A program made the translations under genes and the position numbers. From positions 124,001 through 188,000 of the forward strand of contig JBLWWJ010000006.1 in NCBI GenBank assembly GCA_048268005.1: 64,000 nt of DNA, given 5' to 3'. The stretch comes from Ancylomarina sp048268005. GTDB taxonomy: Bacteria > Bacteroidota > Bacteroidia > Bacteroidales > Marinifilaceae. Positions 1 through 9,564 of this stretch are shown here, piece after piece (position 1 is the first letter of the stretch; every line of letters starts with the position of its first letter). The notes under the pieces were generated by a model, which worked only from the letters and a program-made list of their open reading frames with translations, was not told where the DNA came from and did no database searches.

Positions 1-2375
1 GCGTCACCACTTTTAATTAAAATCGTATTTAGTTCTGATAAGCTCTTTTCAGGTAGTTGAATATGAATGTCGTTCATCTCACCACCCTGTTCAAATTTCC
101 CTGCCTTTTTACCCATCAAAAGATCCTTAAGCTGGTTGGTAATGGTCTGTGTACTTAGATTAAATAGACCGGCTTTATATGGATCGATAACAACATCAAC
201 TTCAGGTGCTCCCTCTTCAATATTGGTTGTGACATTCGTTAAATCGGATAGTTGACTAAGGCGTTCCTTAATCTGAATTGAAAGATTTTCTAAAACTTGC
301 ATGTCTTTTCCCTTTACCTCAACGGCAATAGGTGCGTTTTCGGTTCCTACGGTTGATTGTAGTGCTGTTTCGTCACGTACAATCGTAATTTCTGCATTGG
401 GAATGTCTGAGATTAGAACGCCAACATGATTCAGAATCGACTCGGATTGAGCCAGATATTCACTTTTTAAACGGATTTTAATATTGGCTGTATTTTCGTT
501 CTGAAAAACCGATTTACTTGTTGATGAACTGGCACCTGGACCGATTTGACTGTAGATTGTTTCGAACCGATTGCCCATTGACTGACGTAACATGGACTCA
601 ATTGCATCAACAGTTTGAGCTGTTCTTTCAAGTTGCGTGCCTTCTTTTAATTCAATATCCAGACTGAATTCTCCAATGCCGCTTTTAGGAAGGTATTCAT
701 TTCCAACATAGGGGAGGATAAGGCCTGTTATCACAAGAAGAATCGTTCCTCCAGCAATAACCAGAGCTCTTTTACCAAGAAGCTTTCTGAGTAATTTGCC
801 ATACCAGCTAATTTTAACCGACTTGAATTTGATGTTTTTTCCTTTGCCTTTATAGGCGAAATTAAAAAGCATGGGTATCATCAGAATGGCAACAAATAGA
901 GAAGCTATAAGTGAAAAAGCAACCGTCCATGCCTGATCTTTGAATAAGGCACCTGAGGCACCATGCATATAAACGATAGGAAGAAATACAACAATGGTTG
1001 TGAGTGTTGAAGCGACAATGGCTCCACCGACTTCTGATGTTCCCTCAATAGCTGCTTCCTTAACGGAAAGGCCCAATTCCATTTTCCGGAAAATATTTTC
1101 GATAACCACAATGGCATTATCAACCAGCATACCAGCTCCAAGTGCCAAGCCTCCTAAAGTCATGATGTTTAGGCTAAGTCCATTGAAATACATGAGGTTA
1201 AAAGTGGCAATAATAGAAACGGGGATGGCAAAACTCACAATTGCCGTTACCTTAATTCTTCGTAGAAAAACAAAGAGCACAAAAATGGCGATAAGCACTC
1301 CAAGTAGAGCTGTTTCCTGCACTTCGTCAATAGCTTTCTGAATAAATTGACCCTGATTTTGAACCGTGATAAACTGGTAGCCAGGCAAGGCTTTTTTGAT
1401 GGATACCATGGTCTTTTCGAAATCCTCAACAGCCTGAACGGTATTCGATCCGGTTTCCTTATAAATTGATAAGCCGACACAACGAATTCCATTAATTCTG
1501 ACAATGTTTTGAGCTTTCTTAGCTACAAAACTCACTTTGGCCAAATCCTTTAAGAGAATAGGCACCTTACCTTTTACAAGGGCTTGCTTATTACCATTTA
1601 CGGCTTGTGCGGAACTGCCGGGCGTTTCCTGTTTTGTCCCAACAATAACATTTTCAATTTCCTGAGTGTTTCGTATTAAACCCGCGCCCTTAATAATATA
1701 CTTGGTACCCATTTCAACAATACTCCCACCTGAAACATTTTGGTTGAGGCTTTGTATTTTCTGCACAATCTGATCGATTGTAATTTTGTGAGCATCAAGT
1801 AAATATTGATTGGTTTCTATGCGAACCTCTTTTTCCTGAGAACCGGTTAGTTCAACTTCAGCAATACCTTTTAAACGAATCAGTTCATTGCGAATGTAGT
1901 TTTCACCGATTTTGCGTAATTCGTCCATATCCTGAATATCAGGATGAAGCATACCTACGATTAAAATAGGTGAGGCATTGGGATCGTGTTGTGTGATCGT
2001 AAATTCATCTATCTCGGAATCCTGGCTGTACGAAGAAAGGGCCTTTTGCAAGTCAAGGAAGGCTTCGTCCATATCGCTACCCCAGGTGTATTCAACGGTA
2101 AGTCTTGCTGATCCGACCATACAAACGGATGAAACCTGACTGACACCTTTTTGTCGAATAGTTTGTGCTTCGATGCTCTCAATAAATTGTTTCTCGATCT
2201 CCTCGGGAGGACGTTCTCCGGCTTTAATTTCCACAAATATGCGAGGTGCATTCATTTCAGGAAACAGGTCAACATTTAACTTGCCAAGTGAAACGTATCC
2301 CAAAAGCAATATCGCCATTACAATCATGGATACTGTCACTGGATAGTTGACCGAAAACTGTGTTATTTTCTTCAT
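1..2375 (-). CDS. RND-family efflux pump permease, C-terminus cut by window edge
   Basis: Inner-membrane proton-driven pump subunit of a tripartite efflux system; substrate unknown. The frame is open from the start codon at 2375 to base 1, giving about 791 of the usual 1020-1050 residues. The N-terminus (MKKITQFSVNYPVTVSMIVM) is the typical first RND helix, followed by a porter domain containing the sequence LNVDLFPEMNAPRI. The transmembrane relay region reads GAGMLVDNAIVVIEN: the first Asp of the AcrB Asp407/Asp408 pair is kept and the second is Asn, as in many RND pumps. A second porter domain begins near residue 540 (EYLPKSGIGEFSLDIEL). It is the last visible gene of a minus-strand operon with the adaptor (71 bp upstream) and a TolC-like channel. 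HAE1-type is more likely than a metal pump because I see no CusA-type Met motifs, but this is inference. Confidence 0.93.
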   Translation of the reverse strand, partial: MKKITQFSVNYPVTVSMIVMAILLLGYVSLGKLNVDLFPEMNAPRIFVEIKAGERPPEEIEKQFIESIEAQTIRQKGVSQVSSVCMVGSARLTVEYTWGSDMDEAFLDLQKALSSYSQDSEIDEFTITQHDPNASPILIVGMLHPDIQDMDELRKIGENYIRNELIRLKGIAEVELTGSQEKEVRIETNQYLLDAHKITIDQIVQKIQSLNQNVSGGSIVEMGTKYIIKGAGLIRNTQEIENVIVGTKQETPGSSAQAVNGNKQALVKGKVPILLKDLAKVSFVAKKAQNIVRINGIRCVGLSIYKETGSNTVQAVEDFEKTMVSIKKALPGYQFITVQNQGQFIQKAIDEVQETALLGVLIAIFVLFVFLRRIKVTAIVSFAIPVSIIATFNLMYFNGLSLNIMTLGGLALGAGMLVDNAIVVIENIFRKMELGLSVKEAAIEGTSEVGGAIVASTLTTIVVFLPIVYMHGASGALFKDQAWTVAFSLIASLFVAILMIPMLFNFAYKGKGKNIKFKSVKISWYGKLLRKLLGKRALVIAGGTILLVITGLILPYVGNEYLPKSGIGEFSLDIELKEGTQLERTAQTVDAIESMLRQSMGNRFETIYSQIGPGASSSTSKSVFQNENTANIKIRLKSEYLAQSESILNHVGVLISDIPNAEITIVRDETALQSTVGTENAPIAVEVKGKDMQVLENLSIQIKERLSQLSDLTNVTTNIEEGAPEVDVVIDPYKAGLFNLSTQTITNQLKDLLMGKKAGKFEQGGEMNDIHIQLPEKSLSELNTILIKSGD

Positions 2376-2446
2376 ATTGTGAGCCTTTCTAATCGTTTTT
2401 TTATGCTATTCTGAATGGTTAAGCAATGCGTTTCAAAATATCAAAG

Positions 2447-3496
2447 CTATTTGACAATCTTAATCTTAGATCTGTTTCTTAAAGTTTCAAATCCTTTGGT
2501 AACCAGTCGATCCTTCTCTTCTAATCCTGAGATAATTTGAACTTCTTTAGGGTTTTCTAAACCAAACTGGATGATTCTTTCTTCGGCTAATCCTTTGTTC
2601 ACAACAAAGACAATATTTCCAGACTGCTTGTTCAAGATAATATCCTTAGGAATTACGATAGCACTATCAGCTTTTGCAACGATAATTTCACCCTTTGCGA
2701 ACATACCAGGGCGCAATAACAATTTTGAGTTGTTGATGTTCACAACAGCTTTGAATGATCGGGTATCTGCATTTATAGCAGGAGAAATTTGTGCCAGCAC
2801 AGCATTTAAAGTATCTCCAGGAATGGTATAGTTGACAATCTTAACTTTTTGTCCTTTTTTAACTGATGTGATATTCTTTTCTGCCAGGTTGATTTCCATA
2901 TGAAGTTTGCTGTAATCCATAAGAGCCAGCATAGGGGAAGCCGCATCAATTCTGGTGTTCTGAGTGTAGTAATTCAGGTTTGTGATTGTGCCTGAAAAAG
3001 GCGCTTTAATTTTTAGCTTTGCCAAGCGATATAAAGCATCTTCGTAGGCGTATTTGGAGTTAATTAATTCAATTTCCGCTTTCTTTACATCCGAAAGTGT
3101 GACCCCTCCTTTTTTATACAAAGACTGCTGCTTCTCGTAGTTCTGCTGAGAAATTTGTAAGCTCAACTCCTGAGATTTGATCTTGATGTTATTTTCGTAT
3201 TCCTTGTCTTCTAAGACGATAACTTCAGTTCCTTCTTTAACGAAATCACCCAAAGCATATTTTTTTCCTGTATTAGGATTTACCTGAAGTTGATACTTTC
3301 CTCCAACTTCACTTTTAATCTCTACGGTTTTGATGGGATTGACCGTACCTGTTGTGCTAATAAATTTCTCGATGCTTTTTCTTGCAACTTCTTTTACAGA
3401 GACCTGCACAGCAATATCCTTATTTAGATCTGTAGATTCATCATTACAAGCTGAAAATAAGCTTATACTTAGAATAAAAATGGCGATTCGTTTCAT
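2447..3496 (-). CDS. RND efflux periplasmic adaptor (membrane fusion protein), lipoprotein
   Basis: Periplasmic adaptor linking the RND pump to the outer-membrane channel. The start at 3496 (MKRIAIFILSISLFSACNDE) is preferred over an upstream ATG at 3523 because it puts a clean signal peptide with lipobox LFSAC at the N-terminus; the mature protein would be anchored by Cys17. The 349 residues show the usual order: barrel-sandwich half (around 45-85), an alpha-hairpin (SQQNYEKQQSLYKKGGVTLSDVKKAEIEL region), the second lipoyl half (LKIKAPFSGTITNLN), a beta-barrel domain and a membrane-proximal domain ending in IKIVK. It lies between the channel gene and the pump gene on the same strand, so assembly with both is likely. 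Substrate cannot be read from the sequence. Confidence 0.93.
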   Translation of the reverse strand: MKRIAIFILSISLFSACNDESTDLNKDIAVQVSVKEVARKSIEKFISTTGTVNPIKTVEIKSEVGGKYQLQVNPNTGKKYALGDFVKEGTEVIVLEDKEYENNIKIKSQELSLQISQQNYEKQQSLYKKGGVTLSDVKKAEIELINSKYAYEDALYRLAKLKIKAPFSGTITNLNYYTQNTRIDAASPMLALMDYSKLHMEINLAEKNITSVKKGQKVKIVNYTIPGDTLNAVLAQISPAINADTRSFKAVVNINNSKLLLRPGMFAKGEIIVAKADSAIVIPKDIILNKQSGNIVFVVNKGLAEERIIQFGLENPKEVQIISGLEEKDRLVTKGFETLRNRSKIKIVK

Positions 3497-3537
3497 TGTT
3501 ATGGTGTTTGTATGGTATGTCATGATTGAAATGGGAC

Positions 3538-5040
3538 TTAGTTTTTGATCAAATTATCTTGCAACTCCTGAGGGACAAAAGACCTGTTGTTTTCGAAATC
3601 CCATAGCGATTGAATTTTAAGATTAAGTAATTCCAGTTTGTAGCTAATAAGTGAATTGGCCAGGGTCATTTTCTTTTCGGAAAGTTGATTTTGAAAGCGT
3701 TCCAAATCGATACTGGTTAGGTCTCCGTTTTTGTAGCGCTCTAAATTGATATCATAGGTGCGTTCAGCATTTTTCTGATTTTGCTCCGCAATCTCAATCT
3801 GTTGTATGTGATTTTTTAAGTTTCTGTAAATCTTTCGAATATTGATTGTAATATCATTTTTTAAACTATTCATGTCGATTTCGCGACTTTCAATTTCCAG
3901 CTCAGCTGCCCTGATACGCGCTTTTCTTTCACCCCAGTCAAAAATTGGAATGGAAAAGGTTACCCCAACTCGTGGACTTTTGGTCGGTTTGTCGTAGACT
4001 TTTCTCCATTGTTCATTATTTCCCATCAGGCCAATTGAAAGATTCACATTCCCTTTAAAGGCATTATGTGCAGTCGTTTCAATTAAGTCGAAGCGGGCAT
4101 TGTTTAAATCGATTTGTCTCTGAGTTAGTTCTAATCTCTGGCTTAAACCGTTTTGAATGGCTTTTTCAAGATCGACTATAACGGGGATATATTTGATATC
4201 GGTACTTACAGCTACGTCTTCGTATAAAGAGATCCCCAAAAGGAGTTTAAATTCATCTTTTGCATTTTCAAGATCGACACGTTTGTTGTCCAGATTCGAT
4301 TGACTGGTAGAGAAATTCAATTCTGCCTGATAAAGTTCTTCCTTAGCCGATAAACCACCTTCAACTTTACTGACAATAATATCCTTACTTACTTTTTGAT
4401 TTTCAAATTCCTCTTCGGCAATTTTCAAGGCCATCTGTTTTTGGTAGATCGAATAAAAAGCTTGATTCACTTGTCTTTCTATATTCAACATTTGAATGGA
4501 GTAGGATAGGGTCGCATTTTCAAGATTCAACTCATTTCGAGTCAGATCCATCTTCGTTTTGTTGAAAGTGAAAAGAGGTTGATCGTATTGGATGTAAAGG
4601 GAATTGTTGTATCCGGCATAATTCGAGTTACTAGCTTCGGAGAAATTATCCTGATAACCAAATTCGTTACTTAGTGATAAACGTCCATCAGATAATTTGA
4701 TAGGTTGAGAAACGGTAAATGTTCCTTTTGAGCCCTTATTCTCAGATGTATTCCATTTTGAAAAATACTCATTGTACGATTCCGTTTTGTCATAACTTAT
4801 GGGGGTGATATCGAGTGAAAACCGTGAACGTAGAGATGCCAGTTGGGCATTGAGTCGCTCCTTGTTTTGTTCCATATTAATTTTTGACTTTTTAATGTCG
4901 GGACTGTTTGAAAAGGCTATTAAAAGAGCTTCATCCAGTGTAATTTCTTTTTGGGCTTGAGTAGCTAAGGAGCCTAGTAAGATCGCTCCGGCACATATGA
5001 ATATCTTCAATAAATCAAGCTTTAGTTTTGTTCTGATCAT
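3538..5040 (-). CDS. TolC-like outer-membrane efflux protein
   Basis: Outer-membrane channel of the export system. The 500-residue protein has an N-terminal signal peptide ending near ATQAQ, then two OEP repeats with long amphipathic helices (for example the stretch ITLDEALLIAFSNSPDIKKS and, in the second half, FDLIETTAHNAFKGNVNLSI). The motif RVGVTFSIPIFDWGERKARI in the second half is the typical turn of this family. Length matches the usual 430-500 residues. It sits 22 bp below the ABC permease gene and about 40 bp above the adaptor gene, all on the minus strand, so one channel may serve both the ABC and the RND components, or the ABC pair may simply be co-transcribed. The family call is secure; sharing of the channel is inference. 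Confidence 0.93.
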   Translation of the reverse strand: MIRTKLKLDLLKIFICAGAILLGSLATQAQKEITLDEALLIAFSNSPDIKKSKINMEQNKERLNAQLASLRSRFSLDITPISYDKTESYNEYFSKWNTSENKGSKGTFTVSQPIKLSDGRLSLSNEFGYQDNFSEASNSNYAGYNNSLYIQYDQPLFTFNKTKMDLTRNELNLENATLSYSIQMLNIERQVNQAFYSIYQKQMALKIAEEEFENQKVSKDIIVSKVEGGLSAKEELYQAELNFSTSQSNLDNKRVDLENAKDEFKLLLGISLYEDVAVSTDIKYIPVIVDLEKAIQNGLSQRLELTQRQIDLNNARFDLIETTAHNAFKGNVNLSIGLMGNNEQWRKVYDKPTKSPRVGVTFSIPIFDWGERKARIRAAELEIESREIDMNSLKNDITINIRKIYRNLKNHIQQIEIAEQNQKNAERTYDINLERYKNGDLTSIDLERFQNQLSEKKMTLANSLISYKLELLNLKIQSLWDFENNRSFVPQELQDNLIKN

Positions 5041-5062
5041 GCCTTATATCGTTTCTGGTTAT

Positions 5063-8000
5063 TTACTTGTTTTCGACCCATTTAATTGCATCTGCAAAAA
5101 GGTAGGCACCTCGGGATTTATTATTGAGTTCAACTTTCGAAGTTTCTGGTGTAATGAAATAGGTTCCTAAATAATTCCATCCATTTTCCAACTCCTGATC
5201 ACTTTTATTAATTTCTTCGAATCCTGATTCGTGATAGATTTTAAAATTATAGTCCGTTTTCTTTTCTTGCCTTCTTCGACTCCATCCTTTTACTTTTTCA
5301 ACATGGCAAAAGACATCGTAATAGGCTGGTTTTTTAAGTTCTGCTTTCCAGGATGCTGAACGATCGCCTTGACCGGATTTCGTGAAGAGTGCCGAACGAA
5401 CATATTTGCCAAAGAAACCAGAACGGAGAACATTTTGCCATTCGTTGGGTGGTCTCCAGGTACGCAATCGTGAGTATTCGTGAGTGGTAACCCGTTTATC
5501 ATCCAGCCATTGTTTCAAATAACTTTTGTTGGATACCTGTACATATTCAAAGCCCTTATCTTCGTTGTCAACTACAAATTCGTTATCGGCAAGAATGCCT
5601 TCGAATGGCCTACAATCTTTTACCTCATTGAAGAACCCTGTCTTTTTAGTTTCAGAAAAAGTACCGAAATCGTAAATCAAACTGTTGGGTAAATTTTCTG
5701 ATATGTGCGTTGAGATATTCATTCTGCTGGGTTGAGTCGAAAAAACAAAACCGACTTCACGAGCAGAATGTGCAGGAACAAAAATAGTTTTTGAGAAATC
5801 GGGTTTTTCATCACCTTGATTTCTACGATTTCTTCTTCTATTTTGATTTTTTAGTTCAACGCTTACCGATACCATACCATCGGAAGATTCCGGATTTGAA
5901 ATTTTGTAGCGAATTTGATATTTAATATGATCGCCTTCTTTTACTTTATAAGTTTGTAGATCTTTAATTAAGAAGCCTGGTAATTTATTGGTTGTGTACC
6001 AGTTTTTTACATCTTCTTTAATCCGTCTGCCACAATTCTTACTTAAGAAGCGATCAAAATCTTCAAAACTGAATTTTTGGTGCTGGTTCTTTTCAATATA
6101 AGACTTTAGCAGTCCGTTAAATTTTTCCTCACCGAAGCGTGCCTTGAGTAATGAAAAAAGGTGAATGCCTTTGGCTTTTAGAATATCATTCAGGTAGATT
6201 TGCTCTTCATTATTATTTGAAGGTTTTAATCCTGCTTTTACAATTTCCTGAAGAGATGATTTCTTTAATTCAAGATTAATGCGTTCCTCTTTGCTTATCC
6301 CATCGAATCGCCATCGAGAATATGATTGTGATGTGGTATTCTGTTCTTTTAGATAAACGCCCAGAGCCGTATTTAATGCCGGATAATCTTTCGAACTCAA
6401 TTGGGTTGAATAGCCATAATAGTTTGGGAATGGTGAGTAAGTGTTTCGATCAACACTTTTGAATTGGTACCATTCGGTTGATGGTGGCATGAGGTTGCCA
6501 CGTACAAAACGTTTGAAAATTCTCGCTTGTAGTTCTTCATCAGACACTTCTTCATTATCGCGTTTCATTCGTTTCTCGAATCGTTTTTTTCTCTTTTTGA
6601 AATCCGTTTCCTCCATCAGAACGCCTTTTTCAGGATAAAAAATGATTTCAGGCTGAACAGCATCGCTACTAATCGACCAAATGTGTTTGTCAAGAGCGAA
6701 TTGAATCGGCACTTCGGCTAAGGCGAATCGTTTAAATGGATATTCAAGGTTTATTTTGCTTTCGAATTCAGTTTTCAATTCTCTGATTAAGGCTGGTAAG
6801 CTATCTTGTATCGAATCAAAATGTTGCAGGAAAAATTGATTGCCTCTAACGGAATAAATGGAATATTCGATGGAATCAACAAGGGTTTGATGTTGTATGT
6901 AATCGCCAATTAACAGGCTTATTTTTGGAAGAGCCGTTTCAGGTTTAAATTCAAAAATGCTGTCTGAAACTTTTGTGAACTTACCTTGTGATACAGGAGT
7001 CAACTTATTTTTTGTATGTACTCGTAGTGAATAGTTTGTGAAATCTGGTGAGTTCAGCGCTGGGTTTAGGGAAGCAAAACCTACACCTGAAGTTGGGTAC
7101 CAGAGAGCTCCATCGGTTAAACAAACAAACTTGTCTTGCAGGTATGAGAATCGTTTTCGGATTCGGAACATTTCAGCCGAAAAATTGTCTTCAACCAGTT
7201 CGGGATTTAGGTCAAGAAAGTGTGTCCTTTCATCAATAGATCCTTTGTATGATATTTCCAGACTGAGTTTCTTATTAGGCATTAAAGCTTCTGAGGGTAT
7301 TATTCTAATCAGATGTGTTTCCCTTTTAAAATCTAGCTTTTTACCATTTTGAGAAATGGAAGTAATTTTTAGTGCTGGGTTCAAACTAATGAGTAATGTA
7401 TCCAGTGCTGAAGCATTGGAATTTAAAAGGTCGAGCTTTGTTTTTGCCGAAATTTCTTCTCCCCAATGACTTAGATCGATATGGCAGTTTTCAATTTCTG
7501 CAACGGGATAAGCCAGGTATTTGTTATTCAGACTAATCATTTCCTGCCTGAAGGTTTCATTCCCAATTTTAATATCGAGGTATTTTTTTGTTAATAGACC
7601 TCCTGCCACAAAGGCAATTAGAGCGATATAAACGGGTAGAGAAACAAATCTTTTTGATTGAGGTAAGCGTTGTAGTTTATAGATCGTAAGAAAGATCAAT
7701 CCGATTCCAAAGCATAAATAGATCCCTCTGTGAATGACAACTTCAGTCAGATTTCCAAATCCCCCAATTGTTGAATTCATCATAGGTACTTTATAGGCTA
7801 TATAGTCGAATAGGTGGTAGTATTTCGTGTTCAAATAGAAGATGGTAAGCGCAATATACCCTAATAGAACGATAAAGGTGATGGCTTGATTCTTTAATAG
7901 AGTCATTAAAATAAAAGCCAGACCAAGAATAAAAATGAGTGTTGGAATGGATATTAACAGGGGATAGTAAAATAAGACCCAAATACTCTGAGAGGATTCA

Positions 8001-8410
8001 TTGCTTAAAAATGAAAACCCAATTCCCATCAGTAAAATCAGGACGTTGAGAATTAGAAATACAGAGATAATTCCAAAAGATTTCCCTAATATATATTCAC
8101 TATTGGTCATTGATCGGGCATAGATCACCTCAACTGTATCATTTTTGCTGTCTTGTTTCAAAAACTCGGAAGCCAGAAAAACAGCCACAATGGCCTGTCC
8201 TAAATTCAGGATAATTAAGTTGGCATAAGGTATAGCAGCTGGTAGCGCTCTGTATATCCAGGGGGCACCGCTATCTTCAAGGAAAGCAGCGATATTAAAG
8301 ATCCCAATGAAAAGGATGGATAAGCCAGCAAAAATCCTGAAAAACCAGGATCGGAGCAGGGTTCTGGTTTCAAATTTAGCTACGGTGCGTATGGTGTGAA
8401 TTGAAATCAT
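5063..8410 (-). CDS. ABC-2 type permease fused to an M1-peptidase-like domain and a C-terminal golvesin-like domain
   Basis: Large 1115-residue membrane protein. Residues 1-275 hold about seven hydrophobic helices of an ABC-2 permease (first helix after LLRSWFFRIF; motif VYARSMTNSEYILGKSFG-like in the first loop). Residues about 290-860 resemble the M1 aminopeptidase architecture (beta-saddle, then helical domain), but I find no HExxH zinc motif: the expected region, between FALAEVPIQF and STEWYQF, contains none, so the domain is probably catalytically dead. The last 150 residues (GFFGKYVRSALFTKSG to YLFADAIKWVENK) look like a golvesin/xanthan-lyase C-terminal beta domain. The ATPase gene is 11 bp upstream, so the pair forms an ABC transporter. 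Permease/M1 fusions are known in Bacteroidota; the role of the periplasmic part is unknown. Confidence 0.88.
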   Translation of the reverse strand: MISIHTIRTVAKFETRTLLRSWFFRIFAGLSILFIGIFNIAAFLEDSGAPWIYRALPAAIPYANLIILNLGQAIVAVFLASEFLKQDSKNDTVEVIYARSMTNSEYILGKSFGIISVFLILNVLILLMGIGFSFLSNESSQSIWVLFYYPLLISIPTLIFILGLAFILMTLLKNQAITFIVLLGYIALTIFYLNTKYYHLFDYIAYKVPMMNSTIGGFGNLTEVVIHRGIYLCFGIGLIFLTIYKLQRLPQSKRFVSLPVYIALIAFVAGGLLTKKYLDIKIGNETFRQEMISLNNKYLAYPVAEIENCHIDLSHWGEEISAKTKLDLLNSNASALDTLLISLNPALKITSISQNGKKLDFKRETHLIRIIPSEALMPNKKLSLEISYKGSIDERTHFLDLNPELVEDNFSAEMFRIRKRFSYLQDKFVCLTDGALWYPTSGVGFASLNPALNSPDFTNYSLRVHTKNKLTPVSQGKFTKVSDSIFEFKPETALPKISLLIGDYIQHQTLVDSIEYSIYSVRGNQFFLQHFDSIQDSLPALIRELKTEFESKINLEYPFKRFALAEVPIQFALDKHIWSISSDAVQPEIIFYPEKGVLMEETDFKKRKKRFEKRMKRDNEEVSDEELQARIFKRFVRGNLMPPSTEWYQFKSVDRNTYSPFPNYYGYSTQLSSKDYPALNTALGVYLKEQNTTSQSYSRWRFDGISKEERINLELKKSSLQEIVKAGLKPSNNNEEQIYLNDILKAKGIHLFSLLKARFGEEKFNGLLKSYIEKNQHQKFSFEDFDRFLSKNCGRRIKEDVKNWYTTNKLPGFLIKDLQTYKVKEGDHIKYQIRYKISNPESSDGMVSVSVELKNQNRRRNRRNQGDEKPDFSKTIFVPAHSAREVGFVFSTQPSRMNISTHISENLPNSLIYDFGTFSETKKTGFFNEVKDCRPFEGILADNEFVVDNEDKGFEYVQVSNKSYLKQWLDDKRVTTHEYSRLRTWRPPNEWQNVLRSGFFGKYVRSALFTKSGQGDRSASWKAELKKPAYYDVFCHVEKVKGWSRRRQEKKTDYNFKIYHESGFEEINKSDQELENGWNYLGTYFITPETSKVELNNKSRGAYLFADAIKWVENK

Positions 8411-8421
8411 ATTTATACTTG

Positions 8422-9306
8422 CTAAATGAGTTCTGATGATTTTTCCATGAAATAGACATAGGCATGTTCCAAATTGGGCTCTATCTCTATGGCATTATTG
8501 AGCTGACTACCGTCTCCAATAAGTTGTATGTCCCAGCCATCTTGTGTTGGAATGGTAGAAACCACAGCATACTTATCTTTGATTAAATCATATTCGTATC
8601 CAGAGGCACTAACTTGCCAGACATGGCCCCGGGATTTTTCAATGAGAGCCTCAGGGGTGCCTTTAAATTCGAGTTTACCATTGTTGAGCAGGGCTAAGTT
8701 GTTGCAAACACTGGATATATCCCCAACGATATGCGTGGATAGAATAATGCTGACATCTTGTTGGCTAATTTCAGATAAGATATTTCGAAATCGAATTCTT
8801 TCTTCAGGATCTAGCCCAGTTGTTGGCTCATCCACTACAATGATTTTGGGATCACTTATCAATGTCTGAGCAATACCTAATCGACGTTTCATACCGCCGG
8901 AAAGTTTATTGGCATCTCGTTCTCTAACATCAAATAATCCAACTTTCTCAAGCCATTCATCAACCTTTTTTCGTCTAACTTGTTTACTCTTTATACCAGC
9001 AAGGGAGGCGGCATAATCCAAAAATTCCCAGGTTTTTAATTTGGAGAAAAAACGAAAATCCTGAGGCAAGTAGCCAAGCATGCTTCTTATCTCTTTACGG
9101 TTTTTATGCAGATCATATGAGTTGAAGCTGGCCGTTCCGGTTGAGGGTTCCATTAGGGTAACCAGAATTCTCATAAGGCTTGATTTGCCTGCGCCATTGG
9201 GGCCCAGTAAGCCAAACATGCCATTTCCTATCTCCAGATTGATATTGTCGAGTGCTTTCTTTCCATTAGGGTAAATCTTGCTAAGTTCATTTATATTGAT
9301 CTGCAT
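8422..9306 (-). CDS. ABC transporter ATP-binding protein
   Basis: Cytoplasmic ATPase for the adjacent ABC-2 permease. The 294 residues contain Walker A (GPNGAGKSS, around 35-43), a Q-loop (GYLPQDF), the ABC signature LSGGMKRRLGIAQ, Walker B (IIVVDEPTTGLD) and the switch His (LSTHIVGD). A C-terminal extension of about 70 residues follows, as in CcmA/NatA-type exporters. It is the first gene of the five-gene minus-strand export operon; a TAnnTTTG-type box lies about 75-80 bp upstream of its start. The partner is almost certainly the next gene, given the 11-bp gap. Whether the pair exports lipids, peptides or drugs cannot be told. Confidence 0.95.
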   Translation of the reverse strand: MQININELSKIYPNGKKALDNINLEIGNGMFGLLGPNGAGKSSLMRILVTLMEPSTGTASFNSYDLHKNRKEIRSMLGYLPQDFRFFSKLKTWEFLDYAASLAGIKSKQVRRKKVDEWLEKVGLFDVRERDANKLSGGMKRRLGIAQTLISDPKIIVVDEPTTGLDPEERIRFRNILSEISQQDVSIILSTHIVGDISSVCNNLALLNNGKLEFKGTPEALIEKSRGHVWQVSASGYEYDLIKDKYAVVSTIPTQDGWDIQLIGDGSQLNNAIEIEPNLEHAYVYFMEKSSELI

Positions 9307-9380
9307 TGATATTTGTACTTGTTTGGGTTAGTATGTGAATGCCAATATGTAGAGCCTGGGTTTTGCTTTTCATATCAAAT

Positions 9381-9388
9381 CAAATATA
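9381..9388 (-). promoter_or_regulatory. candidate -7 box upstream of the export operon
   Basis: Read on the minus strand these bases are TATATTTG, matching the Bacteroidota -7 consensus TAnnTTTG, about 75 bp before the ATPase start at 9306. I could not find a convincing TTTG -33 box about 20 bp further upstream, so this is tentative. Confidence 0.35.
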
Positions 9389-9564
9389 CGATTTATGCTA
9401 AATAATATATGGCTTGCAGTTTAATTTTAGATGAAGTGGCTTGTTTACCCGTTCTACATATGCCATGAGACAAGAAATAAGGAGAATAGGTTACAATTAG
9501 TAGGGCTTTTTTTCATTTTTATGGATTAGTTTTTAAATCTTCTTACTTTAGGAGGCGAAAGCCA

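Noticed and set aside
994..1341. 115-codon open frame on plus inside the RND pump gene
   Set aside because: Antiparallel shadow of a clear RND coding frame on minus; no ribosome site and no family resemblance.
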